A stretch of 64,000 bases of DNA from the NCBI RefSeq assembly GCF_017744155.1, contig NZ_JAGHQT010000012.1, forward strand, positions 42,997-106,996, given 5' to 3'. Made by a program: the position numbers and the translations under genes. This document shows positions 1 to 9,327 of this stretch, piece after piece (within the stretch, counting starts at the first letter, position 1; each line of letters begins with the position of its first letter). The notes under the pieces were generated by a model that was not told the DNA's origin, searched no databases, and saw only the letters and a program-made list of their open reading frames with translations. The stretch comes from Endozoicomonas sp. G2_1. GTDB lineage: Bacteria; Pseudomonadota; Gammaproteobacteria; Enterobacterales; Alteromonadaceae.

Positions 1-294
1 CAGCTATTTACCCAAGGGTTAATCACTGCTTTAGCCAATCCAAAAGGCTGGGCGTTTATGGTTTCTTTATTGCCGCCCTTTATTAATTATCAACAGGCGT
101 TAACGCCCCAACTCATTATTTTAGTTACACTTATTTTAAGTTCTGAATTTATCTGCATGATGCTATATGCCACAGGTGGTAAGTCCTTGGCGAAAATACT
201 CAAGCGAGGCGATAAAGTCATTTGGTTATATCGTGGTTCCGCATTACTGATGATGGTAATTGCATGTTGGTTGTTGCTAAGTTCTACTCACTAG
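1..294 (+). CDS. LysE-family exporter, C-terminal part (5' end outside window)
   Basis: The open frame runs in from base 1, so this is a truncated gene and not a gene starting at the internal ATG at 58. The first codons read QLFTQGLITALANPKGW, which matches the mid-protein stretch of LysE/RhtB exporters (F..G....L.NPK.W followed by LPPFI). Two further hydrophobic segments follow (about residues 40-60 and 75-95 of the visible part) and the protein ends in a short polar tail. The family exports amino acids or related metabolites through the inner membrane; the substrate cannot be read from this fragment. A second, complete LysE-type gene lies at 13333-13983. The next gene is convergent. Confidence 0.8.
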   Translation, partial: QLFTQGLITALANPKGWAFMVSLLPPFINYQQALTPQLIILVTLILSSEFICMMLYATGGKSLAKILKRGDKVIWLYRGSALLMMVIACWLLLSSTH

Positions 295-315
295 CACTTA
301 ACTAACGCCAAATAA

Positions 316-798
316 TCAGTATTGATAACTGGGAAACTCAATCGAAAAACGGGTTTCTTGGGCTTTATTTGAATCATCGAGATATTCGACAATAAGCCAT
401 GCTTGCCACCTCATTTGCGGTGCTGAACAGCTGCCTAATTGGGTGTTAAAGACGACATTTAGGCTATCTTCATCATCACTTTTCATCATTTCATCGCTAA
501 ATAATGGAATTTTCCCCATATACATATTGACCCCTTCCAAGTAACCAGAAACCTTTGTGATGTCAGCAGCACTTTCAATTGTAACAACAATATCAAAAGG
601 GGTTTCGGCGGTGATTCGCGCGAGGTTAAAGCTCACCGCAGCATGGCCTATAGGCAATACCACCTGACATTCACTCTGTCCTTCAATGCATTGCGGAGCT
701 TGATAGTTTACTTGCTCAGTTTGCTTTGGCTGACAAGCAAATAACAGTGCCAAAAGCACGAGCTGTATAGCGACTGACAAAGGTGTTTTAACGGTCAT
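316..798 (-). CDS. small predicted lipoprotein of unknown function
   Basis: The 160-residue product starts with a short charged stretch and a hydrophobic segment that ends in a lipobox (L19-F20-A21-C22), so it is probably an outer- or inner-membrane lipoprotein. Past the lipobox the mature part has a Cys pair near its start (C-IEGQSE-C) and another Cys near residue 120, so disulfides are possible. I do not recognise a family. It is divergent from ccoN across a 266-base gap holding a perfect FNR box 19 bases upstream of its start codon, which suggests oxygen-linked regulation or a role in cytochrome or copper handling. That role is only an inference. Confidence 0.6.
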   Translation of the reverse strand: MTVKTPLSVAIQLVLLALLFACQPKQTEQVNYQAPQCIEGQSECQVVLPIGHAAVSFNLARITAETPFDIVVTIESAADITKVSGYLEGVNMYMGKIPLFSDEMMKSDDEDSLNVVFNTQLGSCSAPQMRWQAWLIVEYLDDSNKAQETRFSIEFPSYQY

Positions 799-816
799 TT
801 AACGTACAACTTTTTA

Positions 817-830
817 TTGATAAAAATCAA
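817..830. promoter_or_regulatory. perfect FNR box
   Basis: TTGAT-AAAA-ATCAA is a complete match to the FNR consensus TTGATNNNNATCAA. It lies in the divergent gap between the lipoprotein gene and ccoN, and fnr itself is encoded 8 kb downstream. It lies about 235 bases from the ccoN start codon and 19 from the lipoprotein start codon. No convincing -10 sits at the classical -41.5 spacing on either side, so which gene it controls, and whether it activates or represses, is open. Confidence 0.75.
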
Positions 831-987
831 TTTTACCCAATTTTTACAAGGCCTTGGTGGATTCTGACTTTTTTTTTGATTTAGAACAGGTTTTACTCGT
901 TCTTGTAATGACTTTGACTAGTTAAATCATTATCATGCGCTCGGGTTTAAAAGTTAGCATTAGGTTTGTGTTTTATCTAGCAATAGA

Positions 988-996
988 TGTTACAAT
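988..996 (+). promoter_or_regulatory. possible extended -10 promoter for ccoN
   Basis: TG-T-TACAAT fits an extended -10 element (TGn followed by a -10 hexamer), 69 bases before the ccoN start. No good -35 is visible, as expected for an extended -10. It is far from the FNR box at 817, so FNR would not act there as a class II activator. Tentative. Confidence 0.3.
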
Positions 997-1064
997 CTTG
1001 CTTAGTGTAAAAAACTGTAAAATCCATTAATTTCGATTAAAATTATAACTGCGGAAACCAAAAC

Positions 1065-2489
1065 ATGAGTCAAAGTAATACGTCAGCAGTTGACTACAAT
1101 ATGACCGTTGTACGTCAGTTCACTGTAATGACTGTCATCTGGGGATTCGTCGGTACGCTAGTCGGTGTTCTTATTGCTGCGCAATTAATTTGGCCAGCTT
1201 TAAACTTTGAAACCCCCTGGCTAACCTACTCCCGTCTTCGTCCACTTCATACCAATGCGGTAATCTTCGCATTTGGTACTAGTGCTTTATTTGCTACTTC
1301 ATACTACGTTGTTCAACGTACGTGTAAAACCGCGCTATTTGGCGGCAAGTTAGCATCTTTTACCTTCTGGGGCTGGCAAGCAATTATTGTTGCCGCTGTA
1401 ATCACCTTACCGCTAGGTTTTACATCAAGTAAAGAATATGCTGAATTGGAATGGCCAATTGATATTGCCATTGCCGTTGTTTGGGTCTCATACGCCATTG
1501 TATTCTTTGGCACGGTCGTTAAGAGAACAACATCGCATATTTACGTAGCAAACTGGTTCTTTGGTGGTTTCATTATTACCGTTGCCGTTTTACACATTGG
1601 TAACAGTATGGCGATCCCAGTTTCTATGATGAAGTCTTACTCATTATACTCAGGTGCTATCGATGCGATGATGCAATGGTGGTACGGCCATAACGCGGTA
1701 GGTTTCCTACTAACTGCTGGTTTCCTAGGTATGATGTATTACTTTGTTCCTAAACAAGCTGAACGCCCGGTATATTCTTACCGCTTATCAATCGTTCACT
1801 TCTGGGCACTAGTTTCTCTATACATTTGGGCGGGTCCTCACCACTTGCACTACACCGCTTTACCTGATTGGGCTCAATCAGTTGGTATGGTAATGTCAGT
1901 TGTTCTATTCTTGCCATCTTGGGGTGGTATGATCAACGGTATCATGACCTTATCAGGCGCTTGGCACAAACTTCGCCACGACCCAATTTTACGCTTTTTA
2001 ATTGTTTCATTGTCTTTCTACGGTATGTCTACTTTTGAAGGTCCGATGATGGCAATTAAATCGGTTAACGCATTGTCTCACTACACTGACTGGACTGTTG
2101 GTCACGTACATTCAGGTGCTTTAGGTTGGGTTGCTATGGTATCAATTGGTGCTATGTACCACTTAATCCCTGTATTGTTTAACCAAGAGCGCATGTACAG
2201 CATTCGTTTAATCAACACTCACTTCTGGATGCACACTGCCGGTATTGTTTTATACATCGTTGCTATGTGGATTTCAGGTGTTATGCAAGGCTTAATGTGG
2301 CGTGCAGTTAACACTGACGGTACCTTAACTTACAGCTTCGTTGAAAGTTTAACCGCTTCATACCCATTCTACTTCATGCGTTTCTTAGGTGGTGTATTAG
2401 TAGTAGCAGGCTTTGGTTTAATGATTTACAACATGCTGAAAACTATCAGTGCTGAAAACAACAGCTTGAAGAAAGTTGAAGTAGCATAG
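1065..2489 (+). CDS. ccoN: cbb3-type cytochrome c oxidase subunit I
   Basis: This is the catalytic haem-copper subunit of the high-affinity cbb3 oxidase, an inner-membrane protein that reduces oxygen to water and pumps protons. The 474 residues are the usual length and make about 12 membrane helices. Visible ligands are H62 in RPLHTN (low-spin haem b), H209 in [10 protein letters not shown] and H259/H260 in GPHHLHY (CuB), the nearby Y253, and H347/H349 in TVGHVHSG (haem b3 and b). A GGAAA motif precedes the ATG. It is the first gene of ccoNOQP, 10 bases ahead of ccoO. Confidence 0.97.
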   Translation: MSQSNTSAVDYNMTVVRQFTVMTVIWGFVGTLVGVLIAAQLIWPALNFETPWLTYSRLRPLHTNAVIFAFGTSALFATSYYVVQRTCKTALFGGKLASFTFWGWQAIIVAAVITLPLGFTSSKEYAELEWPIDIAIAVVWVSYAIVFFGTVVKRTTSHIYVANWFFGGFIITVAVLHIGNSMAIPVSMMKSYSLYSGAIDAMMQWWYGHNAVGFLLTAGFLGMMYYFVPKQAERPVYSYRLSIVHFWALVSLYIWAGPHHLHYTALPDWAQSVGMVMSVVLFLPSWGGMINGIMTLSGAWHKLRHDPILRFLIVSLSFYGMSTFEGPMMAIKSVNALSHYTDWTVGHVHSGALGWVAMVSIGAMYHLIPVLFNQERMYSIRLINTHFWMHTAGIVLYIVAMWISGVMQGLMWRAVNTDGTLTYSFVESLTASYPFYFMRFLGGVLVVAGFGLMIYNMLKTISAENNSLKKVEVA

Positions 2490-2499
2490 GAGCGCCACA

Positions 2500-3144
2500 A
2501 TGCAAAATAAACATGAAATTTTAGAAAAAAGTGTTGGTTGGTTCTTCATCTTTACTATTATGGCAATCAGTATTGGTGGCTTAGTGGAAATTACCCCACT
2601 ATTCTTCCAAAAAGAAACCACTCAGCCGGTAGATAACTTGCGTCCATACACAGCGTTAGAGCTTGAAGGCCGCGACGTATACATTCGCGAAGGTTGTAAC
2701 GTTTGTCACAGTCAAATGATCAGACCATTCCGCGCAGAAACTGAGCGTTACGGTCACTACTCTGTTGCTGGTGAGCACGTTTGGGAACATCCGTTCCTAT
2801 GGGGCTCTAAGCGTACAGGTCCTGATCTAGCTCGTGTTGGCGGCCGTTACAGTGATGACTGGCATCGCGCTCACTTAATTGACCCACGCTCTGTAGTGCC
2901 TGAGTCAAACATGCCATCGTTCAAATGGTTACAAGAAGCTGAGCTTGATGGTCAACTTACGGCAAAGAAGATGGAAACGTTCAACTTCTTAACCCGTAAC
3001 CGCAGCCATAAAGACGAGAATGGTCAACCTATTCCTTTATATTCTGAAGATGATATTAAAGCTGCTAAAACCGCAGTTAAAGGTAAAACCGAAATGGATG
3101 CCATTATTGCCTACTTGCAATCGCTTGGTCACGCGTTGAAGTAA
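2500..3144 (+). CDS. ccoO: cbb3-type cytochrome c oxidase subunit II (monohaem cytochrome c)
   Basis: This is the membrane-anchored monohaem cytochrome c subunit that passes electrons from CcoP to the CcoN active site. It has an N-terminal membrane anchor (about residues 14-36) and then a periplasmic domain with one haem c site, C66-N-V-C69-H70. Later Met residues (PESNMPSF) include the likely sixth ligand. The 214 residues are normal for the family. It is in the ccoNOQP operon, 5 bases before ccoQ. Confidence 0.97.
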   Translation: MQNKHEILEKSVGWFFIFTIMAISIGGLVEITPLFFQKETTQPVDNLRPYTALELEGRDVYIREGCNVCHSQMIRPFRAETERYGHYSVAGEHVWEHPFLWGSKRTGPDLARVGGRYSDDWHRAHLIDPRSVVPESNMPSFKWLQEAELDGQLTAKKMETFNFLTRNRSHKDENGQPIPLYSEDDIKAAKTAVKGKTEMDAIIAYLQSLGHALK

Positions 3145-3149
3145 AGACC

Positions 3150-3350
3150 ATGGATTACGGTACACTTAGAGGCTTTTTTGCCCTACTTATATTGGCACTT
3201 TTTATCATCATTGTGGTTTGGGCCTACAGCAAAAGACAAAAGTCGTCTTTTGATGAAGCAGCAACGTCTATCTTTGAAGAAGATGAAAACAAAGATAACG
3301 CGCCAAACCACAAGGTAACTAACAAACAGGAGACTAATAATAATGTCTAG
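3150..3350 (+). CDS. ccoQ: cbb3 oxidase small subunit CcoQ
   Basis: The 66-residue protein has one N-terminal membrane helix (about residues 9-26) followed by a charged cytoplasmic tail rich in Glu, Asp, Lys and Asn. This is the typical form of CcoQ/FixQ, which stabilises the assembled oxidase. The YGTLRGFFALLILALF start is characteristic. Its 3' end overlaps the start of ccoP by 8 bases, which suggests translational coupling. Confidence 0.92.
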   Translation: MDYGTLRGFFALLILALFIIIVVWAYSKRQKSSFDEAATSIFEEDENKDNAPNHKVTNKQETNNNV

Positions 3351-4314
3351 TTTCTGGAGTATATGGGTTTCGGTTCTTACCCTAGGCACCTTGGTCGGTT
3401 GCTTCTTGCTACTGCGCTGGTGTTTAAAGAACTTTGCAGGTGTTGGCGAAGGCGAGTCAATGGGACACGAATTCGACGGTATCGAAGAGTTAAACAATCC
3501 ACTACCAAAATGGTGGAGTACCTTCTTCTTATTAACCATTATCTGGGGCTTTTTATACTTAGCGCTATACCCAGGTTTAGGTAACTGGCAAGGCCTTTTA
3601 GGTTGGAAATCGTCTAACCAAGGTATTACTAGCTTAGAAGAGTCAAAAGCAGCAACTGCTGCCGCTAAAGAAAATGGCTTACTTGTTGAGTACGACCGCG
3701 AAGTAGCGCGTGCTGACGAGAAGTTTGGTCCTATTTTCCAAGCATACGCAGAGCGCAGCATTGAAGACCTAGCCACTGATGAAGAAGCGTTAAAAGTAGG
3801 TCAACGCCTATTTTTACAAAACTGTTCACAGTGTCACGGTTCTGATGCTCGTGGTACCACAGGCTTCCCTAACCTAACTGACAAAGACTGGTTATACGGC
3901 GGCACACCTGCTGATATCAAACATTCATTACTATACGGCCGCAAAGCCAACGGTATGATGGCTTGGTCAACAGCACTAGGCGGTGAGCAAGGCGTGAAAG
4001 ACGTAGCAGCTTACGTTCTAAGCTTAAGCGGTCGCGAAGCTAAAGAAGGTGATGCAGCTAAAGGTCAAACCCAATTTGCTATGTGTATGGCGTGTCACGG
4101 CCCACAAGGTCAAGGCAGTTTAGCAATGGGTATTCCTCTTGGCGCACCTAACCTAACTGATGATATCTGGTTGTATGGTCCATCAGAGCGCGCTGTTCAA
4201 GAATCAATCCGCAACGGCCGCGCCGGTGTGATGCCAGCATGGTTAGATATCTTAGGTGAAGAGAAAATTCACTTAGTCAGTGCGTATGTTTACAGCTTAT
4301 CGCAAGATAAATAA
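3343..4314 (+). CDS. ccoP: cbb3-type cytochrome c oxidase subunit III (dihaem cytochrome c)
   Basis: This is the dihaem subunit that takes electrons from soluble or membrane cytochrome c and feeds CcoO. The 323 residues hold an N-terminal pair of hydrophobic segments (about 5-25 and 58-78), a GHEFDGIEELNNPLPKWW motif typical of the family, and two haem c sites, C161-S-Q-C164-H165 and C248-M-A-C251-H252. It is the last gene of the structural operon and is followed by a strong intrinsic terminator. Confidence 0.97.
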   Translation: MSSFWSIWVSVLTLGTLVGCFLLLRWCLKNFAGVGEGESMGHEFDGIEELNNPLPKWWSTFFLLTIIWGFLYLALYPGLGNWQGLLGWKSSNQGITSLEESKAATAAAKENGLLVEYDREVARADEKFGPIFQAYAERSIEDLATDEEALKVGQRLFLQNCSQCHGSDARGTTGFPNLTDKDWLYGGTPADIKHSLLYGRKANGMMAWSTALGGEQGVKDVAAYVLSLSGREAKEGDAAKGQTQFAMCMACHGPQGQGSLAMGIPLGAPNLTDDIWLYGPSERAVQESIRNGRAGVMPAWLDILGEEKIHLVSAYVYSLSQDK

Positions 4315-4336
4315 GAAATAACCACTGTTTAATCGC

Positions 4337-4368
4337 AAAAGCCCTGTTAGTAATAACGGGGCTTTTTT
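4337..4368 (+). terminator. intrinsic terminator after ccoNOQP
   Basis: A 13-base arm starting AAAAGCCC pairs with its complement across a 4-base loop (one G-T pair), and the 3' arm runs straight into TTTTTT. It lies 23 bases after the ccoP stop and separates the structural operon from the assembly genes. Confidence 0.85.
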
Positions 4369-4434
4369 ATTGGCCGATAATAAAAACGGTGCGAAAAATA
4401 AAACTTGCGCTAGCACAAAGATTTAGCGCTTTTA

Positions 4435-4464
4435 TTGGTGAGCATTTAAGAAACAGGATATAAT
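4435..4464 (+). promoter_or_regulatory. promoter candidate for the fixH-ccoI-ccoS assembly operon
   Basis: A perfect TATAAT (4459-4464) lies 18 bases after TTGGTG (4435-4440), right behind the ccoP terminator. Transcription would start near 4471, downstream of the ATG at 4463 and upstream of the ATG at 4502. This is the main reason to place the FixH start at 4502. Confidence 0.5.
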
Positions 4465-4501
4465 GCTTGCCAAATTTACTTTTACAATTTTTGTCATTTC
4501 C

Positions 4502-4996
4502 ATGAAAACAGCTTGGTATAAAGAGCCTTGGGCTTGGTTAGTATTTATTCTTCCATTCACTGCCGTTGTCGCTGGCATTGCCACCGTATTTATCGCCAAC
4601 CACGAACCCGATGCACTGGTTGTTGGCGACTATTACAAAAAAGGTAAAGCGATTAACTTAGAGCTGTCAAAAGTTAAACAAGCGCAAAAGCTCGGGATTA
4701 AATTTGCCATCAAATTCGATAATAACCAGCTAGTGGTTAAACCAACCGGCATAGAGAAAGAATTTCCGGTATTAAATGTCAACTTCTACCACCCTACTCA
4801 AGCTGATAAAGACTTTTATTTAGCCTTAACCGCCGACGGTAACGGTTTATTTAGACATCACGTTGAACAGTCAGTTAACGGCAAGTGGCGCATTACTATT
4901 ACACCGTTTGAAAATCACTGGAAAGTGCAAAACACGTTGAGCTTGCCACAGTCAGACTTTGTTGATTTTCTGCCAGATCCAACCAAAGCTATTTAA
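4502..4996 (+). CDS. FixH/CcoH-family cbb3 oxidase assembly protein
   Basis: The 164-residue product begins MKTAWYKEPWAW, the typical FixH start, with one N-terminal membrane helix and a periplasmic domain holding the family features NHEPDALVVGDYYKKGKAIN and FYHPT. FixH/CcoH helps assemble the cbb3 oxidase, probably with CcoI during copper insertion. An in-frame ATG at 4463 would add 13 residues. It has AGGA in front, but a perfect -10 box overlaps it, so I prefer 4502, although no clear ribosome site precedes that ATG. The gene encoding CcoG, often found just upstream of fixH, is not here. Confidence 0.88.
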   Translation: MKTAWYKEPWAWLVFILPFTAVVAGIATVFIANHEPDALVVGDYYKKGKAINLELSKVKQAQKLGIKFAIKFDNNQLVVKPTGIEKEFPVLNVNFYHPTQADKDFYLALTADGNGLFRHHVEQSVNGKWRITITPFENHWKVQNTLSLPQSDFVDFLPDPTKAI

Positions 4997-5028
4997 GTTT
5001 CGCCTGCCCCTATAGATGTAATAACTAG

Positions 5029-7416
5029 ATGTCTGAAAATTGCTTCCATTGTGACGAGGTAGTTCCAAAGGGAATTGATTTAACGGTCACAATCAACAAC
5101 GTTGTTCAACCAATGTGCTGCATTGGTTGCCAAGCGGTCGCCCAAACCATTGTTGATAACAACTTAACCGAATATTATCAATTTCGCACCGAACCCGCGC
5201 AAAAAGGTGCCGAACTGGTACCTGAACAGCTCAAACGTCATCAATTGCTCGACGACGATCACTTGCAGGATGAATTCACCTACAGTGGTGATGATTACAA
5301 AGAAACCATCTTAACCATTGACGGCATTAGCTGTGCCGCCTGTGCTTGGTTGATTGAGATGCAAATAAGCAAACTCAAAGGCGTCGTTAACATTAACGTC
5401 AATGCGACTAGCCAGCGGGCAACGGTGCGTTGGCAAGAGCAAACCATTCAGCTCAGCGATATTCTCATTGCCATTGAACACATCGGTTACCAAGCCCTGC
5501 CGTTTAAAGCAAGTACCGCAGAGCAGCTCAATCAAACGCAAAGTAAAAATTTTATTAAACGACTTGGTATTTCTGGCATCTTGATGATGCAAGTGATGAT
5601 GATCGCGGTTGGGCTTTATTTTGGCGCATTTTCTGGCATGTCAGAGCACACTGAAGTGTATTTGCGTTGGACCAGTTTTTTCTTGTCTATTCCGATTATT
5701 TTTTACGGCGCCTACCCGTTTTACATCGGTGCGATAAACGCCTTAAAGTCAAAGCGACTGTCGATGGATGTCCCTGTTTCCATTGCAATATTACTGGCGT
5801 TTAGTGCCAGTGCCTGGGCAACCGTTAGTCAACAAGGTGAAGTCTACTTTGAATCGATTTCAATGTTTACTTTCTTGCTCTTAATAGGAAAATTTCTCGA
5901 ATTTAGGGCTCGCTCGAGAGCGGCACAAATGTCGGCAAACCTACTTAAAATGATGCCGATGACCGCAACCAAGCTAGAGGACAACGAAGAAGTCTTTATT
6001 GCCGCGCGCAAATTAAACGTTGCCGACACAGTGTTAATTAAACCCGGTGAAGTTGTGCCCGCAGATGGCGTGATCTTATCGGGCAAAAGTCAGCTCAATG
6101 AAGCTATGCTTTCAGGTGAACAGTTGCCGGTTAATAAAACACAAGGTGATACGGTTTTTGCCGGTACTATTAACGGCGACGGCAACCTCACGGTGGAAGT
6201 GAAAAAAAGTCCGCAAATGAGCTTTTTGAGTCAACTGATTCGCCTCAGTGAATCATCTCAAGCGTACAAGCCTAAAATCGCTCAGTTGTCAGATAAAATT
6301 GCCCAGTACTTTGTTGCAATCATTTTGTTTACTGCCATAGGTACCGCGCTTTATTGGCACCAACACCTGCCTGCAGAAGCATTTTGGATAACCTTATCGG
6401 TATTAGTTGCGACCTGCCCTTGTGCTTTATCGTTGGCAACGCCAACAGCGTTAACCTGTGGTACCACTAAGCTCAATAAAAATGGCATTATGATCAAATC
6501 TGGTCACGTGATTGAAACCATGCCAAAAGTCGACTGCATTGCGTTTGATAAAACTGGGACTCTAACTGCGGGCCAATTTACCCTTAAAAAGGTATCAATT
6601 TTTGACAATAACTACAGCGAAGAACAGTTGCTTGCCATTGCTGCGGCACTTGAGGCTTATTCTGAACATCCGTTGGCAAAAGCTTTCAGCCAGTATCGCG
6701 ACTTTAGCATTGGTATTGAGCAGGCAGAAGTCACAGCTGGTTCAGGTGTTACCGGTGTATTAGCAGATAAAACTTGGCAAATAGGTAAACCAAGCTGGTT
6801 GTTAACAGGTGCTGATTTAACCGAGCATCAACAGGCGCAATGTGTATTGATTGTCGACCAGCAACTTGTTGCCCGCTTTGATTTAGCAGACACCATTCGC
6901 GACGATGCCACGCAAGTAATTGACGACTTAAAACAGCAACAAATTAAGCCACTGATGCTCTCTGGTGATAACAGTCACGGTTGTCAGCAAGTAGCCAATG
7001 TTGTTGGCATTGATGATAACAATGTCAAAGCGAGTTTGACTGCTGAAGATAAGATGACGTTTGTCAAAGCCGAACAAGGACAACACACAGTCGCCATGAT
7101 TGGCGACGGCATTAACGATACGCCAGTATTTAGTGCCGCCCATATTGCTATAGCCATGGGCAGCGGTACTGACGTTGCTAAAACTGGTGCCGACGTGATT
7201 TTATTGAACAATCAATTGTCATCTTTAACTAAGCTGCAACAGGTCGCGAAAAAGACCCAAAAGATTATCTGGCAAAATTACCTGTGGGCCTTTGGTTATA
7301 ATGCTATTATATTACCACTGGCGGTTGCTGGCATGATAACGCCTTACATGGCGGTTATCGGTATGTCTGCCAGTTCAATTTTAGTTATTACCAACTCGCT
7401 GCGGTTATTAAAGTAA
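5029..7416 (+). CDS. ccoI: copper-translocating P-type ATPase for cbb3 oxidase assembly
   Basis: CcoI/FixI is a copper-exporting P1B ATPase of the inner membrane that supplies CuB to the cbb3 oxidase. The 795 residues show an N-terminal Cys-rich metal-binding part (CFHC near residue 5, CCIGC near 30), a heavy-metal-associated domain with GISCAAC near 100, the membrane metal site C463-P-C465, the phosphorylated Asp in DKTGT (D507), HPLA, and the hinge motif GDGINDTP. The stop codon shares one base with the ccoS start codon. Confidence 0.96.
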   Translation: MSENCFHCDEVVPKGIDLTVTINNVVQPMCCIGCQAVAQTIVDNNLTEYYQFRTEPAQKGAELVPEQLKRHQLLDDDHLQDEFTYSGDDYKETILTIDGISCAACAWLIEMQISKLKGVVNINVNATSQRATVRWQEQTIQLSDILIAIEHIGYQALPFKASTAEQLNQTQSKNFIKRLGISGILMMQVMMIAVGLYFGAFSGMSEHTEVYLRWTSFFLSIPIIFYGAYPFYIGAINALKSKRLSMDVPVSIAILLAFSASAWATVSQQGEVYFESISMFTFLLLIGKFLEFRARSRAAQMSANLLKMMPMTATKLEDNEEVFIAARKLNVADTVLIKPGEVVPADGVILSGKSQLNEAMLSGEQLPVNKTQGDTVFAGTINGDGNLTVEVKKSPQMSFLSQLIRLSESSQAYKPKIAQLSDKIAQYFVAIILFTAIGTALYWHQHLPAEAFWITLSVLVATCPCALSLATPTALTCGTTKLNKNGIMIKSGHVIETMPKVDCIAFDKTGTLTAGQFTLKKVSIFDNNYSEEQLLAIAAALEAYSEHPLAKAFSQYRDFSIGIEQAEVTAGSGVTGVLADKTWQIGKPSWLLTGADLTEHQQAQCVLIVDQQLVARFDLADTIRDDATQVIDDLKQQQIKPLMLSGDNSHGCQQVANVVGIDDNNVKASLTAEDKMTFVKAEQGQHTVAMIGDGINDTPVFSAAHIAIAMGSGTDVAKTGADVILLNNQLSSLTKLQQVAKKTQKIIWQNYLWAFGYNAIILPLAVAGMITPYMAVIGMSASSILVITNSLRLLK

Positions 7417-7652
7417 TGTCGATCATCTATGTCTTAATTCCAGTCGCTATCATCCTTACCATCGTCGGTATCTATGCGTTTTTCTGGGCGGTTAAAACCG
7501 AGCAGTTTAACGACCTAGAAAAAGAAGGGATGAGTATTTTATTTGACGATAAAAAATCAGAGTCAGAACCGAATGGCACGGATAAACAAGATGACTCGGC
7601 AGTTGAGCAAACCAAAATAGCGACTGACAGCGACGACAAATCCTCTCAGTAA
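7416..7652 (+). CDS. ccoS: cbb3-type oxidase assembly protein CcoS
   Basis: This small 78-residue protein has one N-terminal membrane helix (IIYVLIPVAIILTIVGIYAFFWAV) followed by the QFNDLEKEGMSILFDD motif typical of CcoS/FixS, then an acidic tail. CcoS is needed for cofactor insertion into cbb3 oxidase in the species where it was studied. Its start overlaps the ccoI stop (TAATG), so the two are translationally coupled. Confidence 0.95.
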   Translation: MSIIYVLIPVAIILTIVGIYAFFWAVKTEQFNDLEKEGMSILFDDKKSESEPNGTDKQDDSAVEQTKIATDSDDKSSQ

Positions 7653-7685
7653 TATCAAGACTAACACCGGCGAATATCGTTTTTC

Positions 7686-8360
7686 ATGAGCTTAGACTAT
7701 TTCTCTGCCCTACTGATAGGTTTACTCGGCGCCGGCCACTGCCTTGGCATGTGTGGTGGGGTTACGGGTATGCTAACCTCGGCACTAGGCCAGCAGCAAA
7801 AATCGACTCAGCGCGCGCGCTTAGTACTAGCATATAACCTAGGTCGCATCGGTTCATATACCCTAATGGGCGCAATTGTTGGCTTTACCGGGTCAATTGC
7901 CGCTAAAAATATTGGCCTACCAATCGCGGGCCTGCGCCTAGTTGCCGCAATATTTTTAATTTTCTTGGGGCTGTATATTGGCCAATGGTTAATGTGGTTA
8001 AGCCACGTAGAACGTTTAGGCAAAGGCCTATGGCAAAAACTCGCACCGTTAAACAAACAACTCATTCCTGTTAACAGCACCAGTAAAGCCCTGGGTTTAG
8101 GCGCTTTGTGGGGCTGGTTGCCATGTGGTTTAGTATATTCAACCCTAACTTGGTCAATCGCTAGCGGCAGCGCGCGTAATGGCGCGCTAATTATGCTGTT
8201 TTTCGGTCTTGGTACTTTGCCAGCGCTACTGACAATGTCGTTAGGTATAATATCGCTAAAGAGCCTCCTAAAAAATTTCTGGTTTAGGCAAGTAACTGCT
8301 GTGTTACTAATAATTTACGGTATTTACAGCTTAGTGATTGCATATCAACTATTGTTTTAA
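7686..8360 (+). CDS. SafE/TauE-type inner-membrane protein of the cbb3 locus
   Basis: The 224-residue protein has about six membrane helices and carries GHCLGMCGG near the N terminus and WGWLPCGLVYS in the middle, motifs of the sulphite-exporter/urease-accessory-like membrane family that regularly follows ccoS in marine gammaproteobacteria. The paired Cys residues in membrane segments suggest metal handling, plausibly copper or nickel, for the oxidase; this is an inference from motif and position. It is 33 bases after ccoS and 36 before fnr, so probably in the same transcript. Confidence 0.88.
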   Translation: MSLDYFSALLIGLLGAGHCLGMCGGVTGMLTSALGQQQKSTQRARLVLAYNLGRIGSYTLMGAIVGFTGSIAAKNIGLPIAGLRLVAAIFLIFLGLYIGQWLMWLSHVERLGKGLWQKLAPLNKQLIPVNSTSKALGLGALWGWLPCGLVYSTLTWSIASGSARNGALIMLFFGLGTLPALLTMSLGIISLKSLLKNFWFRQVTAVLLIIYGIYSLVIAYQLLF

Positions 8361-8396
8361 TACCATACGCCTAACTATTAAATTTTGGTATTACCT

Positions 8397-9122
8397 ATGT
8401 CGTCAGCAAAGCCAAGCTGTGCTAACAGCCAATATATTCATTGCCAAAACTGTAGTATTAGTGAGCTATGCTTACCCTTTTCTTTGAACGATCAAGAACT
8501 GGATCTACTTGACAATATTATTGACAGGAAACGTCCAGTACACAAAGGTGATCGCTTGTTTAAAGATGGCGACAGCATGCAATCACTTTACGCTATAAGA
8601 ACAGGTACCTTTAAAACTTACACCATTAATGCCAATGGTGAAGAGCAAATCACAGGTTTCCACCTAGCCGGCGACTTGTTGGGCTTTGACGCTATTGCTG
8701 ACAGCAAACACCCGAGCTTTGCTCAGGCATTAGATACCTCAATGGTTTGTGAAATCCCATATAACACGCTTGATTCTCTCTCTAACTCAATGCCTAAGCT
8801 CAAAAAGCAAATTTTGCGTTTAATGAGCGACGAAATTCGCACCGATCAAGAAATGTTAACCTTGCTCAATCGAAAAAATGCCGAACAGCGGCTTGCAACC
8901 TTCTTAACGATGTTAAGTAACCGCTATGAAGCGCGTGGCTTATCAAGTACAGATTTTAGATTGTCGATGACTCGCAGTGATATTGGCAATTACCTAGGGC
9001 TAACCGTAGAAACTATCAGCCGCTTACTGAATCGTTTCGACAAACAATCGTTACTAAAGGTTAGTGGCAAGTCCATTTCAATCTTAGACCTAAACCAGCT
9101 GAAACAAATCGCAGAGTTATAA
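8397..9122 (+). CDS. fnr: FNR-family oxygen-sensing transcription regulator
   Basis: FNR binds a [4Fe-4S] cluster that is destroyed by oxygen, and in its anaerobic dimeric form binds TTGATNNNNATCAA. The 241 residues keep all four cluster Cys residues (C16, C19, C25 and C118), the cAMP-fold sensor ([14 protein letters not shown]), the dimer helix and the DNA-reading helix [12 protein letters not shown] with the E-SR core. I use the ATG at 8397; a TTG at 8385 would add four residues. Having fnr directly behind the cbb3 assembly genes resembles the Shewanella etrA locus. Confidence 0.96.
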   Translation: MSSAKPSCANSQYIHCQNCSISELCLPFSLNDQELDLLDNIIDRKRPVHKGDRLFKDGDSMQSLYAIRTGTFKTYTINANGEEQITGFHLAGDLLGFDAIADSKHPSFAQALDTSMVCEIPYNTLDSLSNSMPKLKKQILRLMSDEIRTDQEMLTLLNRKNAEQRLATFLTMLSNRYEARGLSSTDFRLSMTRSDIGNYLGLTVETISRLLNRFDKQSLLKVSGKSISILDLNQLKQIAEL

Positions 9123-9137
9123 TCTGCACATAACGAT

Positions 9138-9169
9138 CGTGTGATGGTGATACGAATAACCATCACACG
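9138..9169. terminator. long hairpin after fnr
   Basis: Two perfect 11-base arms (CGTGTGATGGT and its complement) flank a 10-base loop, 16 bases after the fnr stop. There is no T run behind it, so it may act as an RNA-stabilising 3' hairpin or a Rho-assisted end rather than a classic intrinsic terminator. The palindrome could also be an operator. Confidence 0.5.
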
Positions 9170-9327
9170 AATAATCATTACACGCTATCTCACTATTTAT
9201 CGCCTTTAAAGCTGGGCATTAATTTAACCCATAACAAGCGCTAATCAACCTTTCTCGCGATTGTCCTTTTTCGTTTACCCCGCACTTGGCAAGCTCAATT
9301 GCTTCCACTATGCTTAATAACAAGAAC

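Noticed and set aside
3183..3776. 197-codon minus-strand frame across ccoQ and ccoP
   Set aside because: It is the antisense shadow of well-supported genes and has no domain content.
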